Notes: generated by a model from the sequence alone, not told the origin. 64,000 bases of DNA from Roseiconus nitratireducens (GCF_008629675.1 NZ_VWOX01000019.1:1-64000); one strand, 5' to 3'. Positions 8,933-18,134 are shown, counted from the first letter of the stretch. Numbers and translations: made by a program.

Positions 8933-11361
8933 ATCGTCCGGGCAGCGTGAACGATCACGCCGGCACGGCTCGTTCCGGAAAACGGTTCTCGCTGGTGTTG
9001 GCGTACCTGTTGTTTCTCGGTCCCTGGATCGCGATGGGCGCGATCGGTGCTTTGCAAACGGGTGCGAACTCGCCTCTGGATTGGGTTGACGCCGACTTTG
9101 CACCGCGACGCGACTACGATCGCTTCAGCGAGCAATTTGGTGCAGCCGATGTCGTCGTGATCAGTTGGCCTGAATGCACGTTGACCGAACCAAAGGTTGA
9201 CCACTTTGTTCAGTTTCTGCGACAGTCACCGGCTTTTTGTGACCACGGCGTGCCCATGTTTCATCGGGTCGTCTCCGGAAAGGAGTCCTACGCCGGATTG
9301 CTACAGCCGCCGCTTTCGTTGACGCCGGAACAGGCTAAGTCGCGGCTTGCGGGGTCGTTGCTGGGACCGAACGGTCAAACCTGCGTCGTGATCGCGTTCA
9401 ACGCGCTGGGACTGCAGCAGCGAGACGCTTTGGTTCCACGCATTCGTGCCGCGGCGGTCCGCTACGGCGGCGCCGACTACGGAAGCCAGCATTTGGCCGG
9501 CCCGATCATGGACGGTTACGCGGTCGATCAGGCCAGCGACACCACGATGCGCCGCTTCGCGCCGCTGTCGTCCCTGCTGATCTTTTGCGTCTGTGTGCTT
9601 TGTCTGGATTCACTACAAGCTGCGTTGATGGTTTATGGAATCGCCTGCATCAGCCAGGTCATTGCGCTGGCCCTCGTGCATCACACGGGCGGACAAATGA
9701 CGGCGCTGCTGATTGTCCTGCCTCCGCTGATTCAGGTTTTGGCGATCGCCGGAGGGATCCATCTTGTCAACTACTTTTTTCAAGCGGCAAGGGAAACCGG
9801 AAAGGAGTCAGCGGCGCGACGCGCGGTGGAGCTCGGTTGGCTACCCTGCCTGCTTTCCTCGGCAACCACGGCCATCGGGCTGGCGTCGCTGACCATCAGC
9901 GGGCTGGCGGCCGTTCGCGATTTTGGGCTGTACGCGGCGTTGGGTGTGGGCGTGACCCTGGCGGCGGTCTTGATCCTGTTGCCGGCGTTGCTGCAACGAT
10001 CCTCGATCGCTGGGAACCCGGTTTCGAAGTCTGCCGGCGACAGCGAGCATTGGAGTCGGTTGCTTGACTGGCAACAGAAACACGCGACCGCCATCTGCCT
10101 GTTTTCCGGGCTATTGATCCTCACGCTCGCCGTCGGTGTCACTCGGTTGAACGCGTCGGTCCGCATCGAAACGCTGTTTGGAAAAGAAAGCCGATTGCTT
10201 GCAGACTACGCCTGGCTGGAACAGCACGTCGGGGCCTTGGTTCCTATCGAAGCCGTCGTCACATTCGATCAAAATTGCCGGCTGGATGCGGGGGAGCGGC
10301 TGGAAGTCCTGCGTCGCAGTCAACACGCAATGCGGTCCAACTCCTGCGTTCAATCCGTCACCTCTTGTCTGGACTTTGTTCCCGAACTTCCCGCCGATTT
10401 GGATCCCTTCACAGCGACCGCCCTGTGGAATCGGATCCAACCTTCAGCGCAAAAGAATCATTACCTGGTGGCATCCGAATCGGCCCAGCACTGGAGAACG
10501 ACCGCACACGTCAGCGCGCTGGGCGATCTGGACTACGGAGCGGTGCTATCGGACCTGCGACGTTCGATGGCAACCGATCGTCTGTCGCCCGCTTCCGCAG
10601 ATGGGGTGCAGGTGCGACTCTGCGGATTGATGCCGCTGGTCCATGAAATCCAGTCTCAACTGTTGGACGATCTGTTTGACAGTTTTCTGACCGCGTTCTT
10701 GTTGATTGCCTTGGTGATGACACTGGTTCAAGCGGGAATTCTAAGTGGTCTGCTGGCGATGATTCCGAACGTCTTTCCCGCCCTCACGCTGTTCGGAATG
10801 CTGGGCTGGGTGGGACAGCCGCTGGATATCGGGTCGATCATGACGGCCAGCGTCGCGATGGGGATCGCCGTGGACGACACGTTGCATTTCCTGACCTGCT
10901 TCACGCGTGAGGTCGACCGGGGAGCGGATCGTCGGCAAGCGATCCTGACGACTTACCGTCACTGCGCCGTGGCGATGATTCAAACAACATTGATCTGCAG
11001 CGCTGGATTGGGGATCTTCGGATTGAGTGACTTTGTGCCAACGGCACGGTTCGCGTGGATGATGGTCGCGCTGCTGTTGGCGGCCCTGGTGGGAGACTTG
11101 TTGATTCTGCCCGCCATGCTGCTCAGCCCCCTCGGTCAGGTCTTTCTGGCGGTCCGGCCGTCCGCGACCAAAAGCGATCTGCAAGTGGAGCCATCGCGTG
11201 TGGAGCCTGCGGGCCTTCTGAGTCCGAATCCGCAGGAAACGACCGAACGACGCGTGGATGGAGACGATCGTGAGATGCTGCGTCCAAGGGAGTTGAAACG
11301 TCCGCGGCGGCGGACGGAACCTCGCGCTGCTTCAGAAACCTTGCCTCGCCAACCGATCTGA
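8929..11361 (+). CDS. RND superfamily exporter, MMPL type
   Basis: An 810-aa transporter with the duplicated MMPL/SSD plan. There is one N-terminal membrane segment, a periplasmic loop of about 150 residues, five or six segments (about 205-360), a second loop after GLLILTLAVGVTRLNASVRIETLFGKES, and a second membrane bundle (about 585-745). The motif VAMGIAVDDTLHFLTCFTRE lies in the second bundle. MMPL proteins and hopanoid-type exporters move lipids or lipid conjugates by proton motive force. It starts with GTG at 8929, overlapping the previous stop. The last 65 or so residues are charged and probably cytoplasmic. Cargo made by the two methyltransferases is inferred from the gene order. Confidence 0.9.
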   Translation: MNRPGSVNDHAGTARSGKRFSLVLAYLLFLGPWIAMGAIGALQTGANSPLDWVDADFAPRRDYDRFSEQFGAADVVVISWPECTLTEPKVDHFVQFLRQSPAFCDHGVPMFHRVVSGKESYAGLLQPPLSLTPEQAKSRLAGSLLGPNGQTCVVIAFNALGLQQRDALVPRIRAAAVRYGGADYGSQHLAGPIMDGYAVDQASDTTMRRFAPLSSLLIFCVCVLCLDSLQAALMVYGIACISQVIALALVHHTGGQMTALLIVLPPLIQVLAIAGGIHLVNYFFQAARETGKESAARRAVELGWLPCLLSSATTAIGLASLTISGLAAVRDFGLYAALGVGVTLAAVLILLPALLQRSSIAGNPVSKSAGDSEHWSRLLDWQQKHATAICLFSGLLILTLAVGVTRLNASVRIETLFGKESRLLADYAWLEQHVGALVPIEAVVTFDQNCRLDAGERLEVLRRSQHAMRSNSCVQSVTSCLDFVPELPADLDPFTATALWNRIQPSAQKNHYLVASESAQHWRTTAHVSALGDLDYGAVLSDLRRSMATDRLSPASADGVQVRLCGLMPLVHEIQSQLLDDLFDSFLTAFLLIALVMTLVQAGILSGLLAMIPNVFPALTLFGMLGWVGQPLDIGSIMTASVAMGIAVDDTLHFLTCFTREVDRGADRRQAILTTYRHCAVAMIQTTLICSAGLGIFGLSDFVPTARFAWMMVALLLAALVGDLLILPAMLLSPLGQVFLAVRPSATKSDLQVEPSRVEPAGLLSPNPQETTERRVDGDDREMLRPRELKRPRRRTEPRAASETLPRQPI

Positions 11362-11514
11362 TTTCGAACCGGTGCGGTTTTCCGTCCCGGACGGGTTGAT
11401 TTGAGTTCGAACGGGTCACGGACGGGGCTTTCGAAGGCTCGGTAGCGACGGGACGAATGCGTTACACTTTCCGCTCGCCTGAAACTCCGCTCCCCGCCAC
11501 CTCCCGCCCGCCGC

Positions 11515-12585
11515 ATGCTGGTCTTCGACGCCCATTTGGACCTCAGCCTCAATGCGATCACGTACAACCGGGATCTCAGGCAGTCACTGAACCACCTTCG
11601 CCGCGAAGAGATGGGGATGGAGGACCTTGGGGGACGTCAGCGGGCGACGGTATGCTTTCCGGAGATGCGAAAAGCGGGCGTCGGCATTTGCGTCGCAACC
11701 CAACTTGCCGGTTGCATGAAGCCGGCTGCCGCCGGTGGCGGTTGGAATTCGCCGGAGCAGGCTTGGGCCATGACCCGCGGCCAGTTGGCTTGGTACCAGG
11801 CGATGGAACAGGCTGGCGAACTGCGTCAGATTCGAAACCGAGCTCAACTGCGGAACCATCTGTCCCAGTGGGACGCGGATCCAGATTCTACGCCAATCGG
11901 ATACGTGCTCAGTTTGGAGGGCGCTGATTCACTCCGCACGATCGGCGATCTGCAGGATTCCTACGAGCATGGTCTGCGCGCCCTCGGCCCGGCCCACTAC
12001 GGAGTCGGGCGGTACGCACTCGGACATGACCAAAGCGGTCCGCTGTCATCACTCGGTCGGTCGCTGCTCGCGGAGATGGACCAGTTGGGGGTGATTCTGG
12101 ACGTGACCCACCTTTGCGAACCCACTTTCTGGGAGGCGTTGGACGCATTTGAGGGTCCCGTGTGGGCGAGCCACCATAACTGCCGGGCGTTGGTCGATGA
12201 TCCCAGGCAACTGAGCGATCGGCAGATCAAGGCCCTGGCGGCAAGAGACGCCGTGATCGGGGTCGCCTGTGACGTCTGGATGATTGTTCCGAATTGGCAA
12301 CGCGGTGTGTCAAATCACCAAAATCGGCCCGGAGCGGACCTGAATTCTCTCGCCGACCACGTCGACCACGTCTGCCAATTGCTCGGCTCGGTTCGGCACA
12401 CGGGTATCGGAACCGATCTGGATGGCGGATATGGAACCGAGCAGACGCCTCACGATTTGAAAAGCATTGCGGATCTCACACGCTTCATTTCGATCCTGCG
12501 CAATCGCGGGTACACCGACGAAGACCTGGAACGGATCTGTCACCGCAATTTCGTCGAGGCTCTCGAACGTGCCTGGGTGGATTGA
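11515..12585 (+). CDS. membrane dipeptidase, peptidase family M19
   Basis: A 356-aa metallo-dipeptidase of the renal dipeptidase family. Expected metal-ligand positions are visible: DAHLDL (His7, Asp9), SLEGAD with the bridging Glu135, DVTHLCEPTFWEAL (His199), ASHHNCRAL (His220) and GTDLDGGYG (Asp301). No signal peptide is seen, so it is likely cytoplasmic. Family members hydrolyse L,D- or L,L-dipeptides. The start is ATG 11515, directly before the conserved DAHLDL, and no strong ribosome-binding site is seen. It precedes a symporter pair by only 15 bases, so the three genes may be cotranscribed, which would fit peptide or amino-acid catabolism. Confidence 0.92.
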   Translation: MLVFDAHLDLSLNAITYNRDLRQSLNHLRREEMGMEDLGGRQRATVCFPEMRKAGVGICVATQLAGCMKPAAAGGGWNSPEQAWAMTRGQLAWYQAMEQAGELRQIRNRAQLRNHLSQWDADPDSTPIGYVLSLEGADSLRTIGDLQDSYEHGLRALGPAHYGVGRYALGHDQSGPLSSLGRSLLAEMDQLGVILDVTHLCEPTFWEALDAFEGPVWASHHNCRALVDDPRQLSDRQIKALAARDAVIGVACDVWMIVPNWQRGVSNHQNRPGADLNSLADHVDHVCQLLGSVRHTGIGTDLDGGYGTEQTPHDLKSIADLTRFISILRNRGYTDEDLERICHRNFVEALERAWVD

Positions 12586-12600
12586 GAAAACGAAACCGCA

Positions 12601-13023
12601 ATGGAAGCCTCCGAAGACCACCAATCAAAACCACCGGCGGATCAATCTCCGGCGGATCAATCTCCGGCGGATCAATCTCCGGCGGATCGACCACCGATGG
12701 AGACGACGGGCAGCCTGCTCCGGCATGCTCGACGTGAAGGGATCGGAATGCTGGTGATCTGGGCCGTGTGTTTCCTGTGGGTCGTGGGATACTGCGGCAC
12801 GCAGGGCTACCACAACGAGGGCGCCGCGACTGCGATTCGATGGGGCATGCCGGCGTGGGTGTTGTGGGGCGTATTTCTTCCGTGGGGCTTTGCGACCGTC
12901 GCCTCGTGCATCTACGCACTGGTCTTGATCGCAGACGACCCGCTGGATGATCCGTTGGAAGAGGCCGCGGCGACGGACCGCCGATCCGAAACACTACGGC
13001 AAGGGGAGTCCGATGATGCATGA
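12601..13023 (+). CDS. small membrane protein paired with symporter (YhdT/DUF997-like)
   Basis: A 140-aa protein with two membrane segments (MLVIWAVCFLWVVGYCG and WGVFLPWGFATVASCIYALV). This is the size and topology of the YhdT/DUF997 subunits encoded next to PanF-type symporters. The N-terminus has a 15-bp tandem DNA repeat giving PADQS three times and then PADRP, a hydrophilic tail that is probably variable. The gene overlaps the symporter start by 11 bases, and AAGGGGAG for the symporter lies inside its 3' end, so the two are coupled. The family call rests on topology and context more than on conserved residues. Confidence 0.72.
   Translation: MEASEDHQSKPPADQSPADQSPADQSPADRPPMETTGSLLRHARREGIGMLVIWAVCFLWVVGYCGTQGYHNEGAATAIRWGMPAWVLWGVFLPWGFATVASCIYALVLIADDPLDDPLEEAAATDRRSETLRQGESDDA
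12632..12692 (+). repeat. 15-bp in-frame tandem repeat (PADQS)
   Basis: The unit CCGGCGGATCAATCT occurs three times from about 12633, followed by a fourth, slightly changed copy. It lies inside the reading frame of the small membrane protein and encodes PADQS units. Length variation by slippage would keep the frame. Confidence 0.85.
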
Positions 13024-14914
13024 AGCATCCAATTCCGCCTTGATCGCCTTTGTGATCTACACGATCGCCGTCTTTGCCCTAGCGGTCCTCTCCAACCGCT
13101 ACGCCCGGGGAAAGGAGTTTGTCGGGGAATATTTTTTGGGCAGTCGCGGATTTGGCGTGTGGGCATTTGCGCTGACTTTCGCGGCCACCAACGCGTCCGG
13201 CGGCAGCTTCATGGGGTTTCCCGCCTTGATCTACACCCACGGCTGGTCGCTGGCGTTTTGGATCTCCGGCTTCATGGTCCTGCCTCTCCTTTCGATGGGG
13301 CTGATCGGCAAACGAATCAACCAGGTCGCGCGTCATTGCGATGCGGTCACCATTCCAGAAATCCTGGGTGCACGCTACGGAAGCAAGCAGGTGGGGTTGG
13401 TCGCGACGGCCCTGCTGGTGCTGTTCATGTTTTTCTACTTGTTGGCCCAATTCAAAGCCGGTGGAAAGATCTTGAGCGTCCTGCTGGCTGATGAACCGGC
13501 GTTTCAATCCTTGTCCGCCGGCGTGTCGCGAATCAGCACCAACCTCCCTTGGATCAATCAGGCCTCCGGCGACTACCTGGTGTGCCTTGTCGTGTTTTCC
13601 GTCGCGGTGATCGTTTACGTCGTCTATGGCGGATTTCGAGCCGTGGTGTGGACGGACGTGATGCAGGGCATCGTGATGTTTGTCGGCGTGGTGTTGATGC
13701 TGGTGCTCGCGCTCCGGCAGATCGGAGGGCTCGAGAGCGCGACGCGTCAGATGGCTCGCATGACGCCGCCGGAACATGGTCAGGCCACCGTGCGATCGGA
13801 TCCGCCGGCAGCGGAGGAGATCGTGTTGCCCAAAGGGACCTGGATCAAACAATCCGGAACCGCGTTTCGGTTGGCAAAGTTGACGGTGATTCCTCGCGGT
13901 CGCGCCTCGGCCGCAAACGTTCCCGTCCTGATCATCACGACGCCCGAAGAGAATGACAAGCTACGTTCGGATGACGTGATCGGCGAGCTGGAACGCGACT
14001 TCGGAATCGCTCTTTCACTCTCGATTCAAGAACGAACGCCTTACGCGTCGGGAGCCGGCCAGGCGGGAGTGTACCTGACGAACCCGGGTCCGAGTGTGAC
14101 CGGTGAGTTTGGGTTCTTGGCGATCGGAACGGCCATCAGCTTTTTCATTTTCTGGCCGTTCGGCGCGACGGGCCAACCGGCGAACATGGTCCGGTTGATG
14201 GCGTTCAAGAGCAGTCGAACACTCCGCGTCTCCATCGTTACCGTGTCGGTCTATTACGCGGTGATCTATCTGTCGTTGGTGGTGATCTTTTGCTGTGGCC
14301 GCGTTCTGCTTCCCGGCATGGAGATCGACCCGGACCGCACCATGCCCGACCTGGCGACAAGGCTGACCGCCAATGCCGGAGTGCCTTGGATGGCGGGTCT
14401 GTTGGTCGCGGCTCCCTTCGCCGCCGTGATGTCCAGCGTCGACAGTTTTTTGCTGCTGCTTTCTTCTTCGGTCGTTCGCGACATCTATCAGCAACACATC
14501 CACCCGGGGGCGCCCGAACGAACCCTGAAACGACTGAGCTACGCGGTGACGCTGGTGGTCGGCGTGATCGCCGTGTTGATGGTCGTCAATCCTCCGACGT
14601 ACCTGCAAGACTTGATCGTTTTCGCCAGCGGCGGTTTGGCGGCCTGCTTTCTGGTCCCCATGGTGCTGACGCTCTATTGGTCGCGGATGACATCTTCTGG
14701 AACGATTGCCGGGATGCTGGGTGGAACGCTCATGCATCTCGGTCTCACCTGCTGGGGCTACATCGCGGCCGGGCAGTTTCGCGCCTATGAATTCTTGGGA
14801 CTTAACCCGTTCTTGTGGGATCTGGCAGCGTCTTTCATCGCTGCGATCGGCGTCTCGCTGCTCGGCCGCACCAATCCTCTGAGGACCGATCGATTCTTTC
14901 CGAACCAGGCGTGA
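13013..14914 (+). CDS. sodium:solute symporter (PanF-like SSS family)
   Basis: A 633-aa secondary transporter of the SSS family with about 13 membrane segments. Landmarks are FAATNASGGSFMGFPALIY (about residues 57-74), the substrate/sodium region RHCDAVTIPEILGARYGS (107-124) and GFLAIGTAISFFIFWPFG. These resemble PanF. It is longer than the usual 480-550 aa because of an extramembrane insert of about 125 residues (about 240-365). ATG 13013 is chosen for AAGGGGAG five bases upstream. It overlaps the small membrane partner gene. Substrate is unknown; pantothenate, a carboxylate or an amino acid are all possible. Confidence 0.9.
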   Translation: MMHEASNSALIAFVIYTIAVFALAVLSNRYARGKEFVGEYFLGSRGFGVWAFALTFAATNASGGSFMGFPALIYTHGWSLAFWISGFMVLPLLSMGLIGKRINQVARHCDAVTIPEILGARYGSKQVGLVATALLVLFMFFYLLAQFKAGGKILSVLLADEPAFQSLSAGVSRISTNLPWINQASGDYLVCLVVFSVAVIVYVVYGGFRAVVWTDVMQGIVMFVGVVLMLVLALRQIGGLESATRQMARMTPPEHGQATVRSDPPAAEEIVLPKGTWIKQSGTAFRLAKLTVIPRGRASAANVPVLIITTPEENDKLRSDDVIGELERDFGIALSLSIQERTPYASGAGQAGVYLTNPGPSVTGEFGFLAIGTAISFFIFWPFGATGQPANMVRLMAFKSSRTLRVSIVTVSVYYAVIYLSLVVIFCCGRVLLPGMEIDPDRTMPDLATRLTANAGVPWMAGLLVAAPFAAVMSSVDSFLLLLSSSVVRDIYQQHIHPGAPERTLKRLSYAVTLVVGVIAVLMVVNPPTYLQDLIVFASGGLAACFLVPMVLTLYWSRMTSSGTIAGMLGGTLMHLGLTCWGYIAAGQFRAYEFLGLNPFLWDLAASFIAAIGVSLLGRTNPLRTDRFFPNQA

Positions 14915-14948
14915 CGGCCGGGGTCGAGGCGGATTGCTTGAAAATCAA

Positions 14949-15270
14949 TCAACCCAGCAACTTTTCGGTCAGACGTTCGAGTTTGGCCGAGGCCGAACGC
15001 GGTCTTTCAGCAGTTTGCTCGGCCAACTTTTGACGAAAGATTCGCCTGCAAATCGAATCAGGGTCGCAGGCGGAATCGTCCATCAGGACGTAGCGGTTCG
15101 CCTTTTCGCCGTCCGAGGAGAAACGGCACAACGTTTGCTTCCCTGGGCAAAGCCAACCAACTGAGGTGGGTCTCACCCTCAGCATCAGCGAACGGATGGC
15201 CGTCCGGAGTGACGGAGCCGGTCCTGAGCAGTAAGGACTCGAGCAATACGGACTCGAGCAGTTCAGTCAC
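14949..15270 (-). pseudogene. possible small frameshifted gene, unknown function
   Basis: On the minus strand two overlapping frames look protein-like in succession. One runs from 15270 (MTELLESVLLESLLL, then TPDGHPFADAEGETHLSW). The other continues from about 15185 (WLCPGKQTLCRFSSDGEKAN, later KLAEQTAERPRSASAKLERL) and stops at 14949. A single one-base shift near 15150-15170 would join them into one protein of about 100 aa. The 5' part contains three 15-bp repeats (GGACTCGAGCA at 15235 and 15250, plus a degenerate copy). No family is recognised. It could equally be chance open frames in GC-rich DNA, and the whole 396-base gap holds nothing else I can name. Confidence 0.25.
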
Positions 15271-15310
15271 GTGACTCGAAGGAGCATTGGGAGTCTACAA
15301 AGCATCATCC

Positions 15311-16306
15311 ATGGACGATCAAACTTCTCCCCATTCGCGCGCTAAGCACTCGCCCCGAAAGATTGCCTGCCTGGCAAACCCGACCGCATCCAGCTGGCTG
15401 CAGGCGCGAGAACAGATCCATGCTTTGGCTCGCCAGGTCGATGCGTCGGTCATCCGACTTGAGCCAGGTTCCGACTGGTTCGATCGCGCCTGTGAACTTG
15501 AGGTCGACCGACTGGTTCTGTGCGGCGGCGACGGCACGGTTTCCGGCGTCGTCAACGAACTGCACGAGCGGTCGTCACTGGACCGATTTGATTTCGCCGT
15601 TCTGCCGATGGGGACCGGGAATGATTTCTCTCGCTCCATTGGCTTCTGCAACTTGCCGTTGGACCAGGCTTGGGAGCGGATTGTGCATGACGCTTCGATC
15701 CCAGTCGATGTGATTCAGATCGACGACGGCCGACCGCGGCTGTTGGTCAATGCGGCAACCGCGGGGTTTGGCGGGTTGGTGACGAATGATCTGAGTTCGG
15801 AAGAAAAAGAGAGTTGGGGCGCCATGGCGTATTGGATGGCCGCGTTCTCGCGTCTGGCATCACTGCAAGAATACGAATTGCACCTGCGATTCAATGGAGA
15901 TCGCCTGGATGTGAGGAGCTATGGATTGGCGATCGCTTCGGGCAAGTACGCCGGAGGCGGATTTCCCATCACCCCGAACTCATTGGTCAATGACGGGATG
16001 CTGGATGTGACCGTGGTTCCCGTGATGCCGATGACGGAAATCATTGCTGCGGGGATGAACTCCGTGATGGGGCAATTGGGGGAAACCGAAAGTGTGATGA
16101 CCTTCCAAGCAAGCACCATCGAAGTCATCGCGACGCCACAATTGCCCTACAGCCTGGACGGCGAGTCGACCGAGAGCATCGACGCAAAGTTTTCCGTGAT
16201 TCCCGGGGCGATTCGGATGGTCACCGAGCCGTCCGCGATCGCGGTCGCGGATCCCCGTCGCAACGCCGCCTCGGCAGCCGGTCACTTTGAACGTAAAGCC
16301 GTGTAA
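15311..16306 (+). CDS. diacylglycerol kinase family lipid kinase (YegS/BmrU-like)
   Basis: A 331-aa protein with the diacylglycerol-kinase catalytic domain: nucleotide-binding LCGGDGTVSGVVNEL, the signature LPMGTGNDFSRSIG, and later GGGFPITPNSLVNDGMLDV typical of YegS/BmrU enzymes. A C-terminal domain with LPYSLDGEST closes the lipid-kinase fold. It should phosphorylate a diacylglycerol-like or sphingoid lipid at the inner membrane. ATG 15311 is used; an in-frame TTG at 15287 would add eight residues but sits only two bases after GGAG. No operon partner is evident, and the gene is flanked by gaps of 240 bases or more. Confidence 0.88.
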   Translation: MDDQTSPHSRAKHSPRKIACLANPTASSWLQAREQIHALARQVDASVIRLEPGSDWFDRACELEVDRLVLCGGDGTVSGVVNELHERSSLDRFDFAVLPMGTGNDFSRSIGFCNLPLDQAWERIVHDASIPVDVIQIDDGRPRLLVNAATAGFGGLVTNDLSSEEKESWGAMAYWMAAFSRLASLQEYELHLRFNGDRLDVRSYGLAIASGKYAGGGFPITPNSLVNDGMLDVTVVPVMPMTEIIAAGMNSVMGQLGETESVMTFQASTIEVIATPQLPYSLDGESTESIDAKFSVIPGAIRMVTEPSAIAVADPRRNAASAAGHFERKAV

Positions 16307-16548
16307 GTCAAATCGCCGAGTCGCGACGGCTGGTTCGCGATCCAACTGGAACCGAACCATGAGTGGAACGCTCCGTGTCAAACCTTGGAACCTCATGATC
16401 GTCAGGGTCTGCGACCTGCTTCGCCCTCGCAGGCATCGCCCACAACTGCACTCGATTCATCACGTTCCACCCCAAATCCGACCCGCACCGCACCGCTGCC
16501 GTCCGATGCCCGCCTGCTGGCTACGTCGTGGCGTGCGTTGATCGGTGT

Positions 16549-16914
16549 TCAGTCCCGTACGACTTGGTCTTCCAGCAGTGCCCGACACGCCTCGGTCGCA
16601 TGATCCCAATGGCCTCGCTTTGCCAAGTCGATGATCTCTTTTAGTGCCCCGTGACCTGGCCCGCTGGGCGGTGATTTGGCGTCTGGGGGAGGCAACTTCG
16701 ATTCGATCATTGCGATCCGCTCCGGCGACCGCTGGTTGCAGGCGCCATACAAAGCGACCGCAGCGTCATACTGCGATCGGTCGAGCGGTTCGATGGAATC
16801 GGAGAAACACCACAAGACACCCGCGATCAGGATGGTGAAACACACGACCAGCCATCGGGGAGGTAATCGTTGTGCAAGAGAGGGCCCTGGTGCGTGAGGG
16901 GATTTCGGTTTCAT
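16549..16914 (-). CDS. small single-pass protein coupled to DUF1559 gene
   Basis: A 121-aa protein with one membrane segment near the N-terminus (WLVVCFTILIAGVLWCF) and a soluble C-terminal part that probably faces the periplasm. Its ATG overlaps the TGA of the upstream DUF1559 gene in an ATGA arrangement, so the two are translationally coupled. An ATG 15 bases further upstream is less attractive. Short single-pass genes often follow DUF1559 genes in planctomycetes, which supports a real gene, but its function is unknown. Confidence 0.75.
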   Translation of the reverse strand: MKPKSPHAPGPSLAQRLPPRWLVVCFTILIAGVLWCFSDSIEPLDRSQYDAAVALYGACNQRSPERIAMIESKLPPPDAKSPPSGPGHGALKEIIDLAKRGHWDHATEACRALLEDQVVRD

Positions 16915-18020
16915 TGCCGCCCCTCCCAATCAATCACTTCGTGTTCGGCGATGCTGGAAAGCTCCGCCCACAATACCACGTCGATGAATTGCGTGACGAA
17001 GCGAGTCGAGCCGTCCCCGAACGCAACGTACCCGCCACCGGGATGCTGGGAGTACATTTGACCGACGTGGTAAGTGGGAAAGTTGATCGGGTGAATGATC
17101 GGGCTTCCCGTGATATCAAGCTCCCCACCCGACGGTCCGGCGTGGACGAGCACCAGCGTGGCCGCGGCGTCGGGTCCATTTTCTGGCGAGCTGAAACGCG
17201 GATGCACCTGGGCTCCCGGGACAACCCCCACCCACGTTTTCTCGCTGAGCGCCGAGGAGTGTTCTCCGAAGAAGATTGTCTGGCTGGTCCCGTCCAGCAC
17301 GTCGCGGAAGCGGGTGCGAGAATTGCGGTAAAAAGGTCCGTCAGCGACTCGGCCGGCATCGCCGTCAATGACCACGGTTTTCGTCGTCGCCTGGTAGATG
17401 TTGGAAAAAACAATTCCCGTCGCGGCTGAACCGCACTCCCCCCAACAACTTTCTTGTCCGTGGCTGGCAACGTAATGGCTGCGACCGACACGCAGCGACT
17501 CACCGCCAATCTGCAACTCGCCTCCCGAAGAATCCTTCACCGCAAACGGTTCGTCGCCTCCCGTGGTGCTGGGGCACAAGAAAAGCGGCATCGTCGTGTC
17601 GATGGACTGTCGGTTGGCGTCTGACCACATCGGCTGCTCCGGTCGCAAACGGTCCACGGCGGCTGAACTTTCGGCGAACGGCAGCACCGCGGCGGACCAG
17701 GCCCACCCCGGTCCCGCGTCCCACGTGACCGGATCCATCAGGACCGATTTTGGGGCGGAACCGTCGGTTGTGACGAACGACTGGTATCCCGCCGGAAACT
17801 GGCGGTACGCGGAGTGATAATTCAGGACGGCCAGCCCGATTTGGCGAAGGTTGTTAGCGCAGGAAATCCTTCGAGCGGCTTCCCGAGCCGACTGCACCGC
17901 CGGCAACAGCAAACCGACCAGAACGCCAATGATCGCGACCACCACCAACAGTTCGATGACCGTGAATCCGGGGCGCGGCGAACGCGAAACGTCGCGAATC
18001 GTCAGGGGGGGCGACTTCAT
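16911..18020 (-). CDS. DUF1559 prepilin-like protein
   Basis: A 369-aa planctomycete-type pseudopilin. The N-terminus has the type IV prepilin cleavage/methylation motif GFTVIELLVVVAIIGVLVGLLLPAV (here residues 18-42, abbreviated), followed by REAARRISCANNLRQIGLA. The DUF1559 domain fills the rest and ends in the H-x9-DG motif (HPGGGYVAFGDG). These proteins are exported and assembled or anchored through the pilin helix, and their roles are largely unknown. The upstream region holds several GTTAGC boxes shared with the divergent mntR-like gene, so metal-dependent control is plausible. A small single-pass gene is coupled downstream. Confidence 0.93.
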   Translation of the reverse strand: MKSPPLTIRDVSRSPRPGFTVIELLVVVAIIGVLVGLLLPAVQSAREAARRISCANNLRQIGLAVLNYHSAYRQFPAGYQSFVTTDGSAPKSVLMDPVTWDAGPGWAWSAAVLPFAESSAAVDRLRPEQPMWSDANRQSIDTTMPLFLCPSTTGGDEPFAVKDSSGGELQIGGESLRVGRSHYVASHGQESCWGECGSAATGIVFSNIYQATTKTVVIDGDAGRVADGPFYRNSRTRFRDVLDGTSQTIFFGEHSSALSEKTWVGVVPGAQVHPRFSSPENGPDAAATLVLVHAGPSGGELDITGSPIIHPINFPTYHVGQMYSQHPGGGYVAFGDGSTRFVTQFIDVVLWAELSSIAEHEVIDWEGRQ

Positions 18021-18053
18021 CGGGTCACTCCAGGGAAGGTGTCGTGAAAGGAA

Positions 18054-18134
18054 TTAGCGCGCGCTAACTTCAGGAGCGTGCCGCAACGCGAACGCGGCAA
18101 ACTTAGAGTCGGCTAACTCAGGGGAGGCTAACTT
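18054..18134. promoter_or_regulatory. GTTAGC boxes between DUF1559 and mntR-like genes
   Basis: A perfect 14-bp palindrome TTAGCGCGCGCTAA lies at 18054-18067. Further copies of AGTTAGC (minus-strand reading) lie at about 18112-18118 and 18127-18133, with a degenerate AGTTTGC between them. The half-site resembles the TTAGGTTAGCCTAACC type of box bound by DtxR-family regulators, and the mntR-like gene begins about 90 bases away. They lie 34-114 bases upstream of the DUF1559 start. Binding is inferred, not shown. Confidence 0.55.

Noticed and set aside
4258..11361. TolC-family protein and MMPL exporter as one efflux system
   Set aside because: They are divergent with a 550-base gap, and MMPL exporters of this type do not usually need a TolC channel. 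No membrane-fusion protein is present.
12310..12624. Minus-strand frame across the end of the dipeptidase gene
   Set aside because: Shadow of the M19 dipeptidase, which has all metal-ligand motifs.
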